NCBI GenBank assembly: GCA_964370405.1
Contig: CAYJJB010000001.1
Span: 6,407 to 70,406, forward strand
Direction of reading: 5' to 3'
DNA from: SIG603 sp964370405
GTDB taxonomy: Bacteria; Bacillota; Clostridia; Oscillospirales; Acutalibacteraceae
Length of the DNA stretch: 64,000 nt
Shown here: in pieces, positions 51,787-60,824 of the stretch
Layout of the letters: every line of letters starts with the position of its first letter
How positions within the stretch are numbered: position 1 is the stretch's first letter
Notes under the pieces: model-generated
What the model saw: the letters and a program-made list of their open reading frames with translations, nothing else
The model's database searches: none
Told to the model about the DNA's origin: nothing
Translations under genes and position numbers: made by a program

Positions 51787-53068
51787 TGTGATTGTGGTAT
51801 CAAGCCAGCGCATAGGGGAAGAATATTATAAAATTAATCATAAAAGCGGACTTGAAATAATAATTTATCCAAAACCGAATTTTCAAACTACTTATGCAAT
51901 GTTTAGCACAAGATACGGCTCAATTGACGTAAGTTTTATGACGAATAAAGATGATAAGGTGCACAAAGTACCTGCAGGTATAGCGCATTTTTTAGAGCAT
52001 AAATTGTTTGAAAGTGAAGATGGAGATGCGTTTGAAAGATATGCAAAAACCGGTGCAGATGCAAATGCGTATACAGATTTTGAAAACACTTGCTACCTTT
52101 TTTCAACCACAGGAAATGCCTATGAGGCGCTTGAAATACTGCTTGATTTTGTGCAGTCGCCATATTTTACAAAAGAAGGTGTGGAAAAAGAGCGTGGAAT
52201 AATTGAGCAAGAGATAAAAATGTATGAAGATGACCCACAGTGGAGAGTTATGTTTAATCTTTTGCGAAATATGTATCATAATCATCCTGTAAAAGAAGAT
52301 ATTGCAGGAACGGTTGAAAGTATTGCAGATATAACACCAGAGTATTTATACCGTTGTTATAACACTTTTTACAATCTCCACAATATGTCACTTGTAATAT
52401 CGGGTAAAGTTGATGTGGAGAGAGTGCTTATCTTATGCGATAAAATGCTAAAACCTTGTGAAAAACTTGAGGTTATTAGGCATTTTGAAGATGAACCAGA
52501 AACAGTTTTAAATTCTTATGTAGAAGAAAAACTTGAGGTGGCACTGCCTTTATTTGAAGTTGGATATAAAGAGAAGTTTGAAAGCGAGTTTTTAGACGAA
52601 AAATCTGTGGCACTTGCTGAAATTATTTTAGATGTAGTAGCATCGACTTCATCACCGCTTTTTAAAAAGCTTTATGATTTAGAACTGATAAATGATTCAT
52701 CTTTTGGATATGAGTACTTAGAAGGTGACGGCTTTGCAACTACAATTTTTGTAGGTGAGTCAAAAGACCCTAAAAGGGTTAGAGAACTTATTGATGAAGA
52801 AATAGATAAATTAAAAGAAAATGGTCTTTTGGAAGAAGATTTTAACAGGGCAAAAAAATCTATTTACGGCTCAAATATTTCAGGGCTTAACAGTGCATCA
52901 AATATAAGTAATGCAATAACCTCGCTAAATTTTAAAAAGAGAGAACTATATGCATATATTGATGTTTTTTCAAAAATTACTTTAGAAGATGCCAATGAGA
53001 AGCTTTTAAAAATGATGGATAAAAATCGCTCAGTGCTGTCTGTAATTTTGCCGACAGATGAGAATTAG
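51776..53068 (+). CDS. ymfH: YmfH-type M16 zinc peptidase
   Basis: The 430-residue M16 peptidase has the inverted zinc motif HFLEH at 71-75 (AHFLEHKLFES) and, later, the downstream glutamate region ERGIIEQEIKMYEDDPQWR. The pair YmfF/YmfH corresponds to an M16B-type heterodimer whose substrate in most Firmicutes is not known; related AlbE/AlbF processes a bacteriocin. It is cytoplasmic with no signal. Together with ymfF it precedes lgt by 26 bases, so both may share a message with lipoprotein maturation. Confidence 0.93.
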   Translation: MERDVIVVSSQRIGEEYYKINHKSGLEIIIYPKPNFQTTYAMFSTRYGSIDVSFMTNKDDKVHKVPAGIAHFLEHKLFESEDGDAFERYAKTGADANAYTDFENTCYLFSTTGNAYEALEILLDFVQSPYFTKEGVEKERGIIEQEIKMYEDDPQWRVMFNLLRNMYHNHPVKEDIAGTVESIADITPEYLYRCYNTFYNLHNMSLVISGKVDVERVLILCDKMLKPCEKLEVIRHFEDEPETVLNSYVEEKLEVALPLFEVGYKEKFESEFLDEKSVALAEIILDVVASTSSPLFKKLYDLELINDSSFGYEYLEGDGFATTIFVGESKDPKRVRELIDEEIDKLKENGLLEEDFNRAKKSIYGSNISGLNSASNISNAITSLNFKKRELYAYIDVFSKITLEDANEKLLKMMDKNRSVLSVILPTDEN

Positions 53069-53094
53069 CATAAAAAGAATGGAGTATAAGTTAT

Positions 53095-54033
53095 ATGTAT
53101 GATGTAAAATTTCCTGGACTATCCTTGGAGTTTACTGTAAATCCTGTGGCGTTTACCGTGTTTGGTATGGATGTATACTGGTATGGAATAATTATTGCAA
53201 CTGGCGTGGTTTTGGCTGTACTTTACGGATATCTAATGGCAAAATCAATGAAAATTGATAAAGATGCACTTTTTGATGCTGTTTTAGTAGGCATAGTGCT
53301 TGGTATAGTTGGAGCAAGACTTTATTATGTCATATTTTATCCAGGCGATAAATACTGGCAAAATCCTATGGAAATATTTGATATACGGGACGGTGGACTA
53401 GGTATTTACGGTGGAATTATAGGCGGACTATTGGGTGCTGTGCTTGTGATGAAACGTAAAAAAATGAATATATTTGCAATGCTTGATGTTGGATCTATAG
53501 GGTTTTTAATAGGACAAGGAATAGGACGCTGGGGCAATTTTATAAACCAAGAGGCGTTTGGTGATGAAACAAATCTTCCTTGGGGTATGATTTCTGAAAG
53601 AACTATAGTAAATGGAGAGATGACAACCGTTCACCCTTGCTTTTTATATGAATCCATACTTTGCATTTTAGGATTTGTACTACTTCATTTCTTTACAAAA
53701 AATATGAGAAGGTATGATGGTCAAACGTTTTTACTATATGTAATTTGGTATGGAATATCAAGATTTTTTATCGAAGGACTAAGAACAGATAGTTTAATGG
53801 TGCCTTATATAAACTTAAAAGTATCACAAGTAGTAGCAGTGGTAAGTGTGCTTATTGCAGTAGCTGTGCTTGTAGCATTTAGAAAAAGAACAGTGCTTGC
53901 AGGCTGTGGAAATAAAGCTGTTATGATGTTAAACGAAAAGTCAGAAGAAGTAGTAGCGACAGAGGTAGAAGATAAAGCAGAAACTATGCAAGAAGAAGTA
54001 AATGAAAATGATGAAGATAGAGAGGAAGAATAA
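53095..54033 (+). CDS. lgt: Prolipoprotein diacylglyceryl transferase
   Basis: The membrane enzyme attaches diacylglycerol to lipobox cysteines, including that of the amino-acid receptor encoded at 9247. The 312-residue protein has seven transmembrane helices, IRDGGLGIYGGIIGG (family: REGGxxxHGG), the Lgt signature GIGRWGNFINQEAFG with the essential Arg, Asn and Glu, and HPCFLYES. A strongly acidic extension of about 35 residues follows the last helix (EKSEEVVATEVEDK to NDEDREEE), longer than in many homologues. Its stop lies one base before folD. Confidence 0.95.
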   Translation: MYDVKFPGLSLEFTVNPVAFTVFGMDVYWYGIIIATGVVLAVLYGYLMAKSMKIDKDALFDAVLVGIVLGIVGARLYYVIFYPGDKYWQNPMEIFDIRDGGLGIYGGIIGGLLGAVLVMKRKKMNIFAMLDVGSIGFLIGQGIGRWGNFINQEAFGDETNLPWGMISERTIVNGEMTTVHPCFLYESILCILGFVLLHFFTKNMRRYDGQTFLLYVIWYGISRFFIEGLRTDSLMVPYINLKVSQVVAVVSVLIAVAVLVAFRKRTVLAGCGNKAVMMLNEKSEEVVATEVEDKAETMQEEVNENDEDREEE

Positions 54034-54034
54034 T

Positions 54035-54889
54035 ATGGCTAAAATTATTGATGGAAAAGTAGTATCACAAAAAGTAAAAGATGAAATTAAAATGGAAGTT
54101 ATAGGACTAAAAGAAAAGGGAATTAAACCCGGTTTAGCAGTTGTAATAGTTGGAGATGACCCAGCTTCTAAAGTTTATGTAAGAAATAAAAAACTTGCAT
54201 GTGAGCAATGTGGTATTTATTCAGAAGAGTATGCACTACCTGAAACTACTTCACAAAAAGAGCTTATAGACCTTGTAAAAACTTTAAATAATTCACCTGC
54301 GGTAAATGGAATTTTGGTGCAAATGCCACTTCCAAAACACTTAGATGAAAATGAAGTTATACAGGCTATATCTCCTATAAAGGACGTTGATGCCTTCCAT
54401 GCAGAGAATGTTGGTAAAATTATGATAGGAGATTACAATTTCTTACCATGTACACCAGCAGGCGTTATGGAGCTTATTAAGTCCACAGGAATTGATATAA
54501 ATGGTAAAGACTGCGTGGTAATAGGAAGAAGTAATATAGTAGGAAAACCTATGGCAATGTTACTTTTACATGCGCACGGAACGGTTACAATTTGTCACAG
54601 CAGAACAAAAGATTTAAAAGCTGTATGTAAGGGTGCTGATATTTTGGTAGCAGCTGTTGGCATAGCAAAGTTTGTTAAAAAAGATATGGTAAAAGAGGGT
54701 GCTGTTGTAATTGACGTTGGAATTAACAGAGATGAAAACGGAAAGCTTTTGGGCGATGTAGATTTTGAAGAAGTAGAAAAACTTGCATCATACATAACAC
54801 CTGTTCCAGGTGGTGTAGGTCCTATGACAATAGCAATGCTTATGAAAAATACATTAAATGCAGCCAAGGCACAAAATGGTGTGCTTTAA
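54035..54889 (+). CDS. folD: Bifunctional methylenetetrahydrofolate dehydrogenase/cyclohydrolase
   Basis: Interconverts 5,10-methylene- and 10-formyl-tetrahydrofolate with NADP. The 284-residue protein shows VGDDPASKVYVRNKKLACEQCGI, with the catalytic lysine in the YVxxK motif, GILVQMPLPKHL and PIKDVDAFH. It continues with VIGRSNIVGKPMAMLLLHAHGTVTICHSRT for nucleotide binding, and PVPGGVGPMTIAMLMKNT at the end. ATG 54035 is chosen over 54002, which lies inside lgt. Dxs follows after 12 bases. Confidence 0.96.
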   Translation: MAKIIDGKVVSQKVKDEIKMEVIGLKEKGIKPGLAVVIVGDDPASKVYVRNKKLACEQCGIYSEEYALPETTSQKELIDLVKTLNNSPAVNGILVQMPLPKHLDENEVIQAISPIKDVDAFHAENVGKIMIGDYNFLPCTPAGVMELIKSTGIDINGKDCVVIGRSNIVGKPMAMLLLHAHGTVTICHSRTKDLKAVCKGADILVAAVGIAKFVKKDMVKEGAVVIDVGINRDENGKLLGDVDFEEVEKLASYITPVPGGVGPMTIAMLMKNTLNAAKAQNGVL

Positions 54890-54901
54890 CTTGAGGAAAT
54901 T

Positions 54902-56755
54902 ATGACAAGTATTTTAGAAGACTTAGAAAGTTATAAACAGTTAAGAAGTTTAGATAAAGAAGAGGAAAAGCTGGTTTGTAAAGAACTAAGAGAAGAAATT
55001 ATTAATTCAGTATCAAAAAACGGAGGGCACCTTGCATCTAATTTAGGTGTGGTGGAGCTTACTGTAGCGCTACTATCCGTATTTGATTTGGAAAAAGACT
55101 CTGTAGTATGGGATGTAGGGCATCAGTGTTATCCTTATAAAATACTTACAGGGCGAAAAGATAAGTTTAATACAATACGCTCAGGCGGAGGTTTATCAGG
55201 ATTTCCGTCAAGAGAGGAAAGTCAATTTGACCCATTTACAACAGGGCACAGCAGTGCATCAATTTCTTCAGCACTGGGTATTGCCGTTGGTAAGCAAGTG
55301 AAAAATGAAGACGGATTTACCGTTGCCGTTATAGGTGATGGCTCACTTACAGGGGGACTCGCCTTTGAGGGGCTTAACAATGCAGGAAGAAGACGTAAAA
55401 ATTTCATTGTTATTATAAATGACAACAATATGTCTATTTCGAAAAATGTTGGTTCTATGGCAAAATATTTGACATATATGAGAAGCTCTAAAGGATATAT
55501 TAAGGCAAAAAGTTCTGTAGAGTCGGCACTTGGTAAAATTCCGCTTGTGGGAAAAGGCGTTGCAAACGGTATGAGAAGAGTCAAGGCAAGAGTAAGGAAA
55601 ATGGTCTATAATACAAACATTTTTGAAGATATGGGATTTAAGTATTACGGACCTCTTGATGGGCATAATTTACATTTGCTTAAAGATACTTTGACTAATG
55701 TGAAAAAGCTAAACAAACCCATAGTAATTCACCTTAGAACGATAAAAGGTAAAGGTTATACACATGCAGAAGAAAGGCCGGGTGTCTTCCATGGCGTAGC
55801 ACCTTTTGACAAAAATTCGGGTCAAGTTCCATCTTCAAAAAAATCTTTTTCAGATGTTTTTGGGCACTGCCTTACAAATATTGCAGGACAAAATAAAAAT
55901 GTCTGTGCAATAACTGCTGCAATGGCAACGGGCACGGGACTTTTAGAGTTTTCGGCAATGTATAAAGAGAGATTTTTTGATGTTGGAATTGCAGAAGCAC
56001 ATGCTGCCACTTTTGCAGCAGGTCTTGCAAGAGATGGACTTCTTCCCGTATTTGCAGTGTACTCAACATTTTTGCAAAGAGCATACGACAGTTTAGTGCA
56101 TGACATAGCACTGCAAAATTTAAAAGTTATTTTGGCAGTAGATCGAGCAGGAATGGTAGGAGAAGATGGCAAAACACATCAAGGCCTTTTTGATGTAAGT
56201 TTTTTAAGAACTGTTCCAAATATAACAATTTTTTCACCTTCATATTTTGATGAACTTGACTTTACACTGCAAAGAGTAGTGGAAGAGCCGTTTAATTTGG
56301 TTGCCCTTAGGTACCCAAGAGGTGGACAAATGTATAGGCCAGTAGATTTTGTATCAAAATTTAAAGATTTTGATGTATATGGTGAAAGAAGTTCAAAGCT
56401 TGCAATTGTAACTTATGGTAGGGTGTTTTCAAACTGTGCTTTGGCACTTGAAAAATTGAGGGCATCAAACAAAAATGCAGTTATATATAAGCTTAATAAA
56501 ATATTCCCAATCGATATCAGTGCTTTAGAAGAAATTGAAAAGCATGATAGTGTTTTGTTTGTTGAAGAAGCCTCGATGTCAGGCGGAATTAATGAGTATC
56601 TTTTATCACTACTTATGCAAAGAGGATATAAAGGAACTTATAATGTAATTGCTGTGAAAAATCCATTTGTAGAGCACAGTCCAATGGCACAGCAACTAAA
56701 AGAAAATAATTTAGATGAAGAATCTATTGCAAATATTTCAAAAAATCTATGTTAG
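54902..56755 (+). CDS. dxs: 1-deoxy-D-xylulose-5-phosphate synthase
   Basis: This thiamin diphosphate enzyme makes DXP from pyruvate and glyceraldehyde 3-phosphate, the entry to MEP isoprenoid synthesis. The 617-residue protein shows GGHLASNLGVVELTVAL, WDVGHQCYPYKILTGR, TGHSSASISSALG, and GDGSLTGGLAFEGLNNAG with the ThDP metal site. DVGIAEAHAATFAAGLA, DRAGMVGEDGKTHQGLFD and LRYPRGG lie in the C-terminal part. The isoprenyl synthase and exonuclease VII genes that often precede dxs are replaced here by folD. The next gene, tlyA, starts 12 bases after the stop. Confidence 0.96.
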   Translation: MTSILEDLESYKQLRSLDKEEEKLVCKELREEIINSVSKNGGHLASNLGVVELTVALLSVFDLEKDSVVWDVGHQCYPYKILTGRKDKFNTIRSGGGLSGFPSREESQFDPFTTGHSSASISSALGIAVGKQVKNEDGFTVAVIGDGSLTGGLAFEGLNNAGRRRKNFIVIINDNNMSISKNVGSMAKYLTYMRSSKGYIKAKSSVESALGKIPLVGKGVANGMRRVKARVRKMVYNTNIFEDMGFKYYGPLDGHNLHLLKDTLTNVKKLNKPIVIHLRTIKGKGYTHAEERPGVFHGVAPFDKNSGQVPSSKKSFSDVFGHCLTNIAGQNKNVCAITAAMATGTGLLEFSAMYKERFFDVGIAEAHAATFAAGLARDGLLPVFAVYSTFLQRAYDSLVHDIALQNLKVILAVDRAGMVGEDGKTHQGLFDVSFLRTVPNITIFSPSYFDELDFTLQRVVEEPFNLVALRYPRGGQMYRPVDFVSKFKDFDVYGERSSKLAIVTYGRVFSNCALALEKLRASNKNAVIYKLNKIFPIDISALEEIEKHDSVLFVEEASMSGGINEYLLSLLMQRGYKGTYNVIAVKNPFVEHSPMAQQLKENNLDEESIANISKNLC

Positions 56756-56767
56756 GAAAGAAAAAAT

Positions 56768-57571
56768 ATGGCAGAAAAATTTAGACTTGATGTACTGCTT
56801 TTTGAAAAAGGATTAGCGCCTAGTAGGGAAAAAGCAAGGCTATTAATTATGGAGGGTCTTGTGTATGTGGATAATCAAAAATCAGATAAGCCTGGCACTC
56901 AGGTAAGTGCGCAAGCAAAAATTGAAGTGCGTGGAAATAAACTTAAATATGTAAGCCGTGGTGGATTAAAGCTTGAAAAAGCCATGGAGAATTTTCCAAT
57001 TGACTTAAATGATAAAGTGTGCATGGATGTAGGTGCCTCAACAGGCGGATTTACAGACTGTATGCTTCAAAACGGGGCAAAAAAAGTGTATGCAATAGAT
57101 GTGGGTTACGGACAGCTTGCGTGGTCGCTTAGAACAGATGAGAGAGTAATAAATCTTGAAAGGCAAAATGCAAGATATCTTACAAAAGAGCAGGTGGACA
57201 GTGAGGTTGATTTTGTGTCAATTGATGTATCGTTTATCTCACTTAAAATAATTTTGCCTGCAATAAGGGATTTGTTATCACAAAATGCTAAACTTGTCTG
57301 TCTTATTAAACCGCAGTTTGAAGCAGGACGTGAAAAAGTTGGTAAAAAAGGTGTTGTAAAAGATAAGGCAGTACATATAGAGGTTGTAGAAGGTATATGT
57401 GAATTTGCAGTTAATAATGGTTACAGTGTATGCGGACTAGATTTTTCGCCAATAAAAGGACCTGAGGGCAATATAGAATACCTAGCATTTTTGCAAAAAA
57501 GTGATGAAACTAAAAATCTTTTAGAATATACCCCTAAAGAAGTAGTAGAAAAATCCCATGAAAATTTATAG
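56768..57571 (+). CDS. tlyA: TlyA family rRNA methyltransferase
   Basis: The 267-residue protein has an N-terminal S4 RNA-binding domain (RLDVLLFEKGLAPSREKARLLIMEGLVYV, residues 5-33) and an FtsJ-like methyltransferase domain with SAM motif MDVGASTGGFTDCMLQNGAKKVYAIDVGYGQLAW and catalytic-region SIDVSFISLKIILPA. In mycobacteria TlyA makes 2'-O-methylcytidines in 16S and 23S rRNA; Firmicute members (YqxC) are less studied. Sits between dxs and nadK, 12 bases from each, the classic order. Confidence 0.94.
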   Translation: MAEKFRLDVLLFEKGLAPSREKARLLIMEGLVYVDNQKSDKPGTQVSAQAKIEVRGNKLKYVSRGGLKLEKAMENFPIDLNDKVCMDVGASTGGFTDCMLQNGAKKVYAIDVGYGQLAWSLRTDERVINLERQNARYLTKEQVDSEVDFVSIDVSFISLKIILPAIRDLLSQNAKLVCLIKPQFEAGREKVGKKGVVKDKAVHIEVVEGICEFAVNNGYSVCGLDFSPIKGPEGNIEYLAFLQKSDETKNLLEYTPKEVVEKSHENL

Positions 57572-57583
57572 GAGGCAGTACTT

Positions 57584-58372
57584 ATGAATATAGCTTTGTT
57601 GCCAAATAGAGAAAAGGAAGAGGCAATAAAACTTTCTAAATCTGTAAAAGATGTACTTATAAAAAATGGTCATGAGGTAGTTACTGATGAAAGTATTTAT
57701 AAAAAAATGACCGACAAATTTGATTTTTATATCGCAGTAGGTGGCGATGGCACAATTTTGCGTGTTGCAAAACTTGCGGCAAAATTTGATAAACCCGTGC
57801 TTGGGATAAACTTAGGACGAATAGGTTATATGGCAGGTCTTGAGGTTTTGGAAATTGACAAAATTTGCCCTTTATTAGAGGGTGAACATATAGTAGAAAA
57901 ACGTATGATGATTGATGTTTTTGTAAATGATAAATTTGTGGGCACAGCCCTTAATGATGCAGTGGTATCAAGTGAGCTTTCAAGGCTTATTGATTACCGA
58001 GTACTCATGAATGGTTCAAAATTTAATTATAGGGCAGATGGCCTTATTGTATCAAGCCCTACAGGGTCTACGGCATATTCGTTATCAGCAGGAGGACCTG
58101 TACTTGATCCATCTATGGAATGTCTTTTATTCACACCAATTTGTCCACATTCACTATTTAACAGAAGTCTTGTCTTCTCAAAAGATACAAAGCTTAATGT
58201 GTATGTCAGTGAGAACTCTACAGGGAAGGTGTATTTAACGCTTGATGGTGAGCGTGCAATAGAAATTAACAAGTCAGACGAGATAAGTTTTGCGTATTCA
58301 AAAAAATATGCAAGGCTGATAATGGCGGAGAAGAAAAATTTTTACGATGTACTCAGTAAAAAGTTAATATAA
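57584..58372 (+). CDS. nadK: NAD kinase
   Basis: Phosphorylates NAD to NADP. The 262-residue protein has the diacylglycerol-kinase-like fold with VGGDGTILRVA, GINLGRIGYMAGLE, ALNDAVVSS (NE/ND motif), and RADGLIVSSPTGSTAYSLSAGGPVLDP. AGGAGG lies 8 bases before ATG 57584. It lies within the dxs-tlyA-nadK-argR-recN set, 15 bases before argR. Confidence 0.96.
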   Translation: MNIALLPNREKEEAIKLSKSVKDVLIKNGHEVVTDESIYKKMTDKFDFYIAVGGDGTILRVAKLAAKFDKPVLGINLGRIGYMAGLEVLEIDKICPLLEGEHIVEKRMMIDVFVNDKFVGTALNDAVVSSELSRLIDYRVLMNGSKFNYRADGLIVSSPTGSTAYSLSAGGPVLDPSMECLLFTPICPHSLFNRSLVFSKDTKLNVYVSENSTGKVYLTLDGERAIEINKSDEISFAYSKKYARLIMAEKKNFYDVLSKKLI

Positions 58373-58387
58373 AATAGGAGGAAGAAA

Positions 58388-58840
58388 ATGAAAACCAGAC
58401 GACATGATAAAATCAGAGAACTTATAAGAGAAAATAATATTGATACTCAAGAAGAGCATTTGAAATATTTAAAAAGTGACGGCTTTGATGTTACACAAGC
58501 CACGGTTTCAAGAGATATTAAAGAGCTAAGACTTGTAAAAACTTTATCAAGCAGTGGCGGATACAGATACTCTATGGGTGGTGAAAATTCAAGAGATATT
58601 TCATCAAAGTTTTATCCGCTGTTTAAAGACTCTGTACTAAGTGTGGAGGCTGCTGGCAATATAGTTGTAATTAAATGTATAGTAGGCATGGCTCAAGCGG
58701 TGTGTGCTTCAATGGATGCAAACGCCTCATTTGGTTTTATTGGAACACTGGCAGGAGAAGACACTATATTTGCGGTGTGTAAAACTGCTGAAATTGCAGC
58801 AGATAAACAAAGAGAGCTTAGCGAAATTATTACAGTTTAG
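58388..58840 (+). CDS. argR: Arginine repressor
   Basis: The 150-residue protein has an N-terminal winged helix (HDKIRELIRENNIDTQEEHLKYLKSDGFDVTQATVSRDIKEL, residues 4-46) and a C-terminal hexamerisation and arginine-binding domain ending GTLAGEDTIFAVCKT. It controls arginine biosynthesis and catabolism genes elsewhere. No arginine genes are in the window; its place before recN is a conserved Firmicute arrangement. AGGAGG lies 6 bases before ATG. Confidence 0.95.
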   Translation: MKTRRHDKIRELIRENNIDTQEEHLKYLKSDGFDVTQATVSRDIKELRLVKTLSSSGGYRYSMGGENSRDISSKFYPLFKDSVLSVEAAGNIVVIKCIVGMAQAVCASMDANASFGFIGTLAGEDTIFAVCKTAEIAADKQRELSEIITV

Positions 58841-58852
58841 TGGTGGGAGTAT

Positions 58853-60508
58853 ATGCTTAGAAGTTTACATATAGAAAACGTTGCTGTCATTGAAAAGGCA
58901 GAGATTGATTTTGAAAATGGCCTTACCGTCATGACAGGTGAAACAGGTGCCGGTAAATCCATAATAATAGACTCAATAGAGATGATAATGGGCAAGCGCA
59001 CATCAAAAGATATTATAAGAACTGGTGCTGCATTTGCACGTGTTATAGCTCTTTTTAGCGATGTTCCAGACAGACTTATAAAAGAGCTTAATTACATGGA
59101 TGTTCCGTGTGAAAATGGCGAAATTCAAATATTTAGAGATATAAAACAAAACGGAAAGTCACTTTCTAAAATAAATGGGGTTCCAGTTACTTTGGCAATG
59201 CTTAAACCCATTTGTCAAAGCCTGATATGTGTGCATGGCCAACATGATAGTCATGAGCTTTTGTCACCTGATATCCATGGGAAATACTTGGACGACTTTG
59301 CGAATTTGGATAAAGAAATTAAGGCTTATGTGGAAAAATTTAATAAGCTAAAGGAAATAAAAAAAGAGCTTGATGCACTCATTACAGATGAAACGCAAAA
59401 AGAGCGTCGAATAGATTTGCTAACTTATCAAATAGAAGAAATTGAGCTTTCAGATGTTAAAATTGGTGAGCGAGAAGTACTAATTAAAAAGCGCGAGAAA
59501 ATTAGAAATGGTGAGAGCATAGCACAAAATTTGCAAGAGGCTAATATGCTTTTAAGCGGTGATGATGCAAATATTTTGAGTGCTGTATCAAGTCTTGCAA
59601 ATTATGCACAAAATGCCGCAAAAAATTATGAAGAGCTTATACCTTTGTCTGATAAGGTGCGAGATATTGAATATAATCTTTTAGACATAAGTGCAGAATT
59701 TAGAGCGCATTATGAGAATTTAGAATTTGACCCAAAAGAGCTTGAAGAAGTGGAAACAAGACTAGATCTTCTTTATAAGCTAAGCCTTAAATATGGTGAG
59801 CGAGAAGAAGAGATACTTGAAAACTTAGATGAATTTAGAAAAGAGCTAATGGACATTAGGTTGTCTGATGAAAGGCTTGAAAATTTGTCCGCTGAGTTTG
59901 AAAATATTAAAGAAGAGGCGATAGGTCTTGCGAAAAATATTTCAGAAAAAAGAAAAGCGGCATCTTCTAAATTTTGTGAAAAAATTAAGAAAGAACTTTA
60001 TTTTTTAAATATGCCAAACGTGCAGTTTTCGGTGCTTCAAGAACGCACTGTTCTCACAAGTAAAGGCTGTGACAAAATTGAATTTTTGGTGTCAGCTAAT
60101 AAGGGTGAAGACTTAAAACCTATGTCAAAAATTGCCTCAGGAGGCGAGCTTTCAAGAATTATGCTAGCACTTAAGATTGTACTTTCAAAAAATAGTGCTG
60201 AAGAAACTATGGTTTTTGATGAAATTGACGCAGGAATAAGCGGAGAGGCCGGAAATAAGGTTGGTAAAAAGCTAAAAGAATTATCGGTAAATAACCAACT
60301 TATCTCTAAAACTCACCTTGCACAAATTGCGGCAATGGCAGACAATCATATGCTTATTAGAAAAGACGAGGAAAACGGCAAGACCTTGACAAGGGTTAAA
60401 AATCTTACAAGAGATGAAAGAATTGACGAGCTTGCACGTATAACATCTGGAGATGGCATTACAGAGCTTAAAAGAAAAATGGCAAGAGAAATGCTTGAAA
60501 GCACTTGA
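58853..60508 (+). CDS. recN: DNA repair protein RecN
   Basis: The SMC-like double-strand-break repair ATPase of 551 residues has Walker A GETGAGKSIIIDSI near the N-terminus, HGQHDSHELL, and a central coiled coil of charged heptads (about 155-375). The C-terminal signature is ASGGELSRIMLALKIVLS, with Walker B MVFDEIDAGISGEAGNKVG. It closes the lgt-to-recN run. Its TGA stop (60506-60508) lies inside the -35 box of the tyrS promoter. Confidence 0.96.
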   Translation: MLRSLHIENVAVIEKAEIDFENGLTVMTGETGAGKSIIIDSIEMIMGKRTSKDIIRTGAAFARVIALFSDVPDRLIKELNYMDVPCENGEIQIFRDIKQNGKSLSKINGVPVTLAMLKPICQSLICVHGQHDSHELLSPDIHGKYLDDFANLDKEIKAYVEKFNKLKEIKKELDALITDETQKERRIDLLTYQIEEIELSDVKIGEREVLIKKREKIRNGESIAQNLQEANMLLSGDDANILSAVSSLANYAQNAAKNYEELIPLSDKVRDIEYNLLDISAEFRAHYENLEFDPKELEEVETRLDLLYKLSLKYGEREEEILENLDEFRKELMDIRLSDERLENLSAEFENIKEEAIGLAKNISEKRKAASSKFCEKIKKELYFLNMPNVQFSVLQERTVLTSKGCDKIEFLVSANKGEDLKPMSKIASGGELSRIMLALKIVLSKNSAEETMVFDEIDAGISGEAGNKVGKKLKELSVNNQLISKTHLAQIAAMADNHMLIRKDEENGKTLTRVKNLTRDERIDELARITSGDGITELKRKMAREMLEST

Positions 60509-60533
60509 CATCTATTAAATATAGCTATATAAT
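60505..60533 (+). promoter_or_regulatory. Perfect consensus promoter of the tyrS T-box
   Basis: TTGACA (60505-60510) and TATAAT (60528-60533) have exactly 17 bases between them. The -35 box contains the recN stop codon. Confidence 0.9.
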
Positions 60534-60540
60534 CAAATTA

Positions 60541-60790
60541 ATGACTTAGATGAAAAGAAGTATCAAATTTAAGCTTTCAGAGAGCCTGTGGTTGGTGTGA
60601 ATGGGCAGTAAGGATTTGTGAAATACATTTCGGAGTTGCAATTTTGAAAAACTTGAGTAGGAATTGTCGGTGTAACGCACGTTAAAGCGTTTAGAAAGTG
60701 TTAGCTTTCTTTGAGGCCGTTTTATACGGTAAAATGAGGTGGTACCGCGGTAATTCCGCCCTCTGCATAATAATGCAGGGGGCTTTTATA
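60541..60790 (+). promoter_or_regulatory. Tyrosine T-box leader of tyrS
   Basis: A T-box riboswitch filling the 316 bases between recN and tyrS. AGAGAG (60579-60584) is the stem I GA motif. The specifier TAC (60624-60626, followed by A) reads tyrosine. The antiterminator GAGGTGGTACCGCGG spans 60736-60750, and the terminator is an 11-bp GC-rich stem (60758-60768 with 60773-60783) followed by TTTTAT. Uncharged tRNA-Tyr should allow readthrough into tyrS. Confidence 0.95.
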
Positions 60791-60824
60791 TTTTCTCTGC
60801 AAAAATTGAAAGGATTGAAAAATT

